From Lota lota (Eukaryota; Chordata; Actinopteri; Gadiformes; Lotidae), in contig JACYXH010000140.1 in assembly GCA_026745465.1 (NCBI GenBank), positions 74,501 to 138,500 on the forward strand: 64,000 nt of DNA, given 5' to 3'. Under the pieces are notes generated by a model, which made no database searches, was not told where the DNA came from, and worked only from the letters and a program-made list of their open reading frames with translations. This document shows, one piece after another, positions 46,558 to 64,000 of this stretch; within the stretch, counting starts at the first letter, position 1; each line of letters starts with the position of its first letter. The position numbers and the translations under genes are program-made.

Positions 46558-49500
46558 CTTGATATTCAGATAGAGCAAAAGGAGATTATATATATCTTAA
46601 CTTAAAATTGTTGTGAGTCACTCTCCGCCCAACCCTGCGGTGCAAGTTGGGTGGGAAGGAAGGGCGGCTCGATATCGCTGCTGTGAGTGCGCAGAACAAC
46701 CGGATGTAGTTCACCATGCAGTGTTGCCTGCACACACCATACATAACCCAGACACACACCCATGCACCGCATACGAGAGCGCTGGGTTCTTTATTTATCT
46801 GTTGCATTGCATGAGAAGGCGAGTAATGAAAATAATGAGTTATAAATATCTTTTTTGAAACGATTTGTTTCTTAGCCCAAACGAATAGCATCCAATTACA
46901 AAAAGTCGTTACAAAGCTTTGAATATCAGTATATAATTTGTGAATTTGTTTTTATTTCTGAACATATTTATTTATTTTTATTTCTGAAAATATATATTTA
47001 AATATTTCATAACCGAGTGAACTTCGGTTATGCCACCCATGATCTAACTAAGTAATGCGTTTCGACTAAACTAAAGTGAGGCTGCACCAGGACGGCACAG
47101 AATGGGGAACTTAACTTAATTAAGATGACACAGCTATAATTGGCAACCGGCTGGGTAGCTGTGGAAATCCATCGCTTACGGTAGGTAGAGCGTCGTTTTC
47201 TGTTTTGACGGGATTCAAACAACAGGGGGCGGTAAACTGTTGGGGAAAAGATTACATTTGGACACGCAATTGGAATAAATGCTTCAACTGCAGACGGCAA
47301 TGGAAATAAATGGAATGTCGCAGTTTCATGTTCAATAAATTATACCCATGGTCTCTATGCCTATGAAATTCAGCGACTCCCCAGCTTCATAAATATTAAT
47401 ATATTTAAATATGAATGAACTGCGTTCATATGAAACTATACTAATCAGCTTTAAATTAGAACCATACCAGACACACGCCAACTTTGTGATATATATATAT
47501 TTCAATTGCATATACTACCCACATTGTAAATATACAAAACCGGTTACAAATCGGCCAAGTAGTCCTTTGGGCAAAAAGCCACGAAGGGCCGTGGTTTACA
47601 GTGATTTTAAAGGCGGGGTCAGGGGGTTTGGTTCTCATTTAACCTAGTTTCATCAAGGAATTTATTGTTTCATTTCCTTCTTTCAATTAAAGAATTGTCA
47701 TGATTTTTAATTAGTCTCTCTAAAACACACAAACCACAAGAGCCGTAGCTAATAAAGCATACTCCTAAATTCATCCTCGGTACTAGCTCTAAGGATATGT
47801 ACAACTCAACTCCTCTGATTTTTATACCCTGGCTCTCCACTGCCAAAACAAACGGTGGCTACTTTCCAAAACCTTTTCCTTGATCCCTCATGCTGTGAGC
47901 ACCAGCAGTATCACGACGAATGAGCAATGTGGAATTGGGAACCGATTGGAACAGTTGAGCTGCTTCAGCCTCACTAAAGTCATCGCCGACTGTTGACGAC
48001 CAATCACAACCTTCGTACGTTGTAGCCAAGCACCTTTGTTGTTCGTGGCCATACGACGGCACGACAAATAATCACTAAAACATTTCCTATTTGGAAACAC
48101 TGATGTCGCCAAGATGATTCGTGGCCGAAAGCTGACGTTCTTGTCGATCATTCGACAATTAGAACAGCACGTGCAACAGAGATCGAGGAAAAAATCTGGA
48201 GACTTAGCAGGAAGCGCAATGCGAAATCGTGTTAGACAGACTAGTGGAATGCAGCCCATAAAACTATAAACTATAAATATAAATGGAACACTCTCCATGG
48301 CTTGTAAAAATGGGAGCAGTTGAAGATGCAGGGATCCTTTTCATTGCCAACCCTCCATAACAGTTGTACCCATAAGGTTGTGAAGGTAGCTTTCACACCT
48401 GGGAACAAGGAAGAAAACCCTAAAACGACATGTATTACTAGGACTGAGAGTTGCTGAGGTTTCTACATAATCAATCATGAGAAAGAGGGGCGGTGAGTAT
48501 ACTGCTGTTAAAATTACAACACTTGTTCTGTAAAAGGAAAGTCAATCAATACAGCAAATCCATAATCCCTGTTTGGGTTTTCAGCTAGATAATAATAATG
48601 CTACAGGACACTGCATTGTAAGTGCTTTTTGGTGGGCTTTATGTTTGAACTGTTTTGATGTTTTAGGGGTGACTTCTTTGCTATACATTTTTATTACTAT
48701 CAAAATCAAACTTTCCTATATTTCAAACCCCAACCTTGAAAAATAAACTATGATTTGGTGTAAAGGGCCCTTTACTTTCATCTTCAGACATTGTGACTTC
48801 AGACATTTAATTCTTCATAGTGTCTCGGTGTCTCTCTATACATGTGTGAATCATTACCATTTGGTCTTTTGAATTATTCTGTACGGTTCTGTTGGAGCTC
48901 ATTAAACACACATTCACTTCATCCTTCTTTAAATCGGCATGAAAATCTCACAGATTTAACTTTGGGTGAGGAAGATAAGTGGGCTTGTATGACACTGTAT
49001 ATGACATTCACTTAGACATTAAAGGAACAATCAACCCTTAATATGAATACTAAATATTGCCATTGGTTAAGGATTTAATGAGTTTAAAAGTGGAAATGTA
49101 TTCCCCCCCCCCCCCCCTTTACATGATTGTTAAAGACAATGTATTGCTAACTTGAAAACAATGTCACGTCACAAAAATAAATACAAATACAAAACAAATG
49201 CAGACCCCATACAATATTATATTTATATATATCATAATATAACAAAGTTTTTTTTGAAGTGATGGAAAATCAAAATGGGCCAAAGTCACAACATTTTGGA
49301 AACTAAATATTTCCACATATTTGATGGTGGAGGAACATATTCTTCAGCCAAAATGGGTGTAATATGGCTTTAAAGAGTGGCAAAAACAACCAACACGGTG
49401 TAAAGGTCATCATTATCGTTTTATTGGCTGTACACCAAGCATGTCATGGAACAATGGCACTGTCTGTACCACGACTGTAACATACCTTTATTAAGCCGTT

Positions 49501-49563
49501 ATACTCTATACCACATCCCTGCTATGAACACCATGTATAACTTATATCTCAGGTATTTATATA

Positions 49564-49565
<2 letters not shown>

Positions 49566-49639
<74 letters not shown>
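49566..49639. repeat. (AT)n microsatellite
   Basis: About 36 AT units with one TG interruption at its left end. Confidence 0.95.
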
Positions 49640-49643
<4 letters not shown>

Positions 49644-51757
49644 AATATACATGTTTTCATCGAAGGTAAAATTGCAAAAAAGTGACCTCCTGGATTCCTA
49701 CTCTTTGTTAAGTATTGCATGCATGTATTTAGTGCGTTGAGGAGATGAGTTTTCGACTACGGGGAACAGACACGCAGGCAACTCGACGCTCAAAGACGTT
49801 TTCATGGAAAGATGTCATGTGGCGGACAATGCCCCATTTTTAACAGGACACATTAAGGAGCCATGCTGCTCAGTGCTCACCCAAACAAAACTCTACATAC
49901 AACTCAAACGCACATTATACAGCTCATTCAGTGAGAAGCACAGCTTAACGGCGCAAAATATATATTCTTTATTCACTTTTTTGTTATTATTTAATGAGGA
50001 ATAACAAAGGGGCTAATATGAAGAAAAAATTAACAACGTACAGGTACTGAAGAGAGCTGAGTGCAAATCAACACAAAATCTCGGGTAATAGTTAGAAATA
50101 CTACCGATACTGCGTTTGACTGTGTTTGAGGCACAACAAGCAGGTGGTGTACCTTTAATAGAGACTAAAGGTAGCCGTATACCTCGCTGTGCATACTGCA
50201 AGGGACGTATCCACCATCTGAGGTAACTCAGGGTGAAAGAATGGGGGGTTCATTTAAAGCTATGATGGGTAGTATATGTGCACAAGATCAAATATACTGT
50301 CATTAACTTTTGAATAAAAATTTGAAATAAAGCTAGCTAATCTATGCATTTGTTTTTAAATAATCCAAAAATATCATTATTTTCTTATATAGGGCATCTA
50401 GTTCACATATATTTATGTATCTCTTATACTGTATGTACCACACCTAGCAATACAATGGAAATATGGAAATAGGCTATTTCCATATTGTTTATATGATCTT
50501 TTTTCTTTTCTTTTGTAAAACAAAATATCTGAAAATGTAAAATAAACTGTATAGTGCTATGTATGTAGGTAAGAAAATAAAGTAGGTTCATATATTTCAT
50601 CTTCTGTAACTATTTACAGATGTATAATGGCCTGTTAGCTGCACATGTTTCCCCACCTAATAAGTCAATTGGCCTAAAATACTTTGTTGAAGTCATCAAA
50701 TGTTTGCTACAATCCATCCTGTCCTTTGGCTTTTGAATCCATGTCACCAAACCCGTTACACAATAAGCATAATTTACCATCGAGACAAGCACCATACACT
50801 TCATGGACTCTAACTCAAACAATTGTTAAATATCAATTATTTAGAATTCATATTCGACCCATAATTATTTAATTATTACCTGGAGTAACTTTGTAATAAT
50901 TTTATTTTGTTTTTGCTTTAGCGAGAATTCTGTGGACTTTTTCAAGTTTGGGCTCTTAGATTTAGGATAATTTACAGTAGGTTAGAAGAATATGTCATGA
51001 TATCTTTAGTTACAGGGAAGCTGAATGGAAAAAAACAACCAAAAATCCGGCATGGTCTTTTAACAGTAGTAAAAAGGTTAACATCCTCTGCTACTTTTAA
51101 CACGATTTAGAACAATACCCTAATTCAGCTCTACCGCTTTTTTGTTGTTGTAGAAAGCAAGTGCTTCACAGACAAACAGACAAAAACAAACATGCCCTTT
51201 TGCATAAACGAGAAACGAGAAAAAAAGCCAGAGCAGTGTTTTGTTCCGAGAATACATTCAATGAGATTGGTGTCTTCTGCCAAGCGAGGAGGGGGGAGTT
51301 ATCAGAGTAAACACTGTACATTGTAGTTTTAAAAAATAAAAATAAAAAGCACATAATGACTTCCAGGACTTATTTACATCTGTCTGAACGCCCTTGAAAT
51401 AAGCTTATGTTTCTCCGTCCCTAAACCCACTGTGTTCTTTCCACACGAGGAGAGAAAAGAAGAGACGTAAGATCACTCGTCGAGCACAGCGGCTTTCCTC
51501 GTACATCTCCAACGCGGTGAAGTGAGTGCCGCTACGTAAACTAGCGATATGGCCTCGGCTTATGTCAAAAGGGGCATCATGCATAAACTGTCCAAAGGGG
51601 GAGCCCACAGCCCGGTGGTCTTGAATGAAAAAGTCCAGCTTGCGCGTCCGATCTTTTAAAGCATTTCGTGATCGGTGTCTCTTTTTCCCGAATCACAAAG
51701 TCACGGTGAAAACTCGGGTCGGGCCCCCACACACGCACGCACGCGCACACACAAACG

Positions 51758-51866
<109 letters not shown>

Positions 51867-51890
51867 GAAAAACACAGGTGAAGCACACAC

Positions 51891-51894
<4 letters not shown>

Positions 51895-51951
<57 letters not shown>
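51895..51951. repeat. (TG)28 microsatellite
   Basis: Inverted partner of the AC tract at 51762-51861. Confidence 0.95.
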
Positions 51952-51952
<1 letters not shown>

Positions 51953-52123
51953 AGTTACCAAAAAACATAACAGAATGCTATGATGTCGTTCAACCGGGGG
52001 GTTTCCCTCCGCACACCCCAATGGCTTCAGTTGACATCTATGGTTTCGTCCACCATCTGAATGTGCTCTGGTGGATAGAGAGTGGCTGTGGATGTTTTTA
52101 GTTTGTCTGATATACTCTACCTT

Positions 52124-52129
52124 TTTATT
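52124..52129 (-). terminator. candidate abtb3 poly(A) signal
   Basis: AATAAA on the minus strand (tttatt on the plus), about 680 bp after the stop. More distal signals exist further left, so the 3' end is uncertain. Confidence 0.35.
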
Positions 52130-52805
52130 TTTTTCAAACAGCGCCAAGTACCACAAAGATCTTAAATTCTAAGTTGGCCCCTTTTTTGTTTTCTCAAGCC
52201 AACGTTGGAGGTGTTTTCATGCATGTACTAGATGTGAAATACAGTTGTATGTTTCAAGTTCGCAGGGTCTCGACGATGACTTCAGAGAGTCTAGGTCGGA
52301 GAAGTCCGTTCTTTCATTCACGACAGTTATTATTCCCTTGCGGTTAGCAATGCTGAGTTCCACAGTCGTACTTTGACAACGTTTCAAGAACCATGGCCAC
52401 ATTTTGCGGACCTTTCAGGCGCTATAAGTTCCGAGCGGCCGAGACACGAGACCACCAATGAAAACCCTTGTCGTCGCACGAGCCAATGGCAGCGTCCGTA
52501 TATTCCCTATCGCCTTATAAGGGGATAGGATGGACCTCAGACGGATCCATAGATGGCGTGGCCCACTACCTCCCCCCACCACTTCCTGTTCATTGTCCCA
52601 AAGGTGGGGGTGGTGGAGGTGGACGAGGATGGGCAGGAAGGGAACACATGGAGCAAAGGCCAAGTCAGTTGCATCTTATTGGCGATAATGTTATTTTTTT
52701 TTGTGTGTGTATAGAGTGGTCAGTGGTCGCAGTGGGGGGTGAGCGGGTGGGTGCTGCGGGGTTGTGGTTCGTGGGTGGGGCTGGGGTGGGGAGGGCGGGG
52801 TTGTG

Positions 52806-64000
<11,195 letters not shown>

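Noticed and set aside
47859-48298. Two overlapping minus-strand open frames with reasonable codon content
   Set aside because: No recognisable domain, no clear splice sites that join them, and frames that switch without support. They could be an old retroelement or gene relic but cannot be assigned.

Overview
The window is vertebrate nuclear DNA, almost certainly from a teleost. Genes are split into short exons with GT-AG introns, and the proteins read as fish orthologues. SINE, LINE and MITE remnants are present. The load of very long pure dinucleotide tracts is exceptional: several (CA)n, (GA)n, (AT)n and poly-G runs of 40 to 200 bp. That load, together with the IGF-1 sequence, suggests a cod-like (gadiform) fish; the family assignment is inference.

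Five protein-coding genes can be rebuilt exon by exon, each with compatible splice phases. (1) parpbp (PARI), + strand, 1260-9151: eight 3'-terminal exons ending in a C-terminal PCNA-binding motif; the 5' part lies left of the window. (2) pmch, - strand, 9748-11071: three exons for pro-melanin-concentrating hormone, tail-to-tail with parpbp, with a GC-AG intron that splits the hormone. (3) igf1, - strand, 19363-33821: five coding exons giving a 189-aa Ea-4-like prepro-IGF-1. (4) A C2H2 zinc-finger gene, - strand, 40416-46557: seven coding exons, 1171 aa, 21 fingers, with a fish-type helical N-terminal module. (5) abtb3 (btbd11), - strand, 52806-60987: nine 3'-terminal exons with the end of the ankyrin region, the BTB domain and the C-terminus; its 5' part lies right of the window.

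Layout: 1-9.6 kb parpbp; 9.7-11.2 kb pmch with a TATA box; 11.2-16 kb intergenic with repeats; 16-34 kb igf1 with a probable long 3' UTR and repeat-filled introns; 34-40 kb intergenic; 40-46.6 kb zinc-finger gene; 46.6-52.1 kb AT-rich intergenic DNA plus probable 3' UTR; 52.1-64 kb abtb3. The order parpbp-pmch-igf1 matches human 12q23, and abtb3 also lies on human 12q23.

The genes do not form one pathway: homologous-recombination control, pigmentation and feeding hormone, growth factor, transcription factor, and a BTB/ankyrin protein. No wholly new system is evident. The most unusual theme is simple repeats embedded in splice signals: a (GT)82 tract that supplies a parpbp donor, a CT microsatellite serving as the igf1 exon 2 polypyrimidine tract, a (TG)10 tract at an abtb3 acceptor, and about 16 copies of an abtb3 donor-like sequence amplified into a minisatellite.
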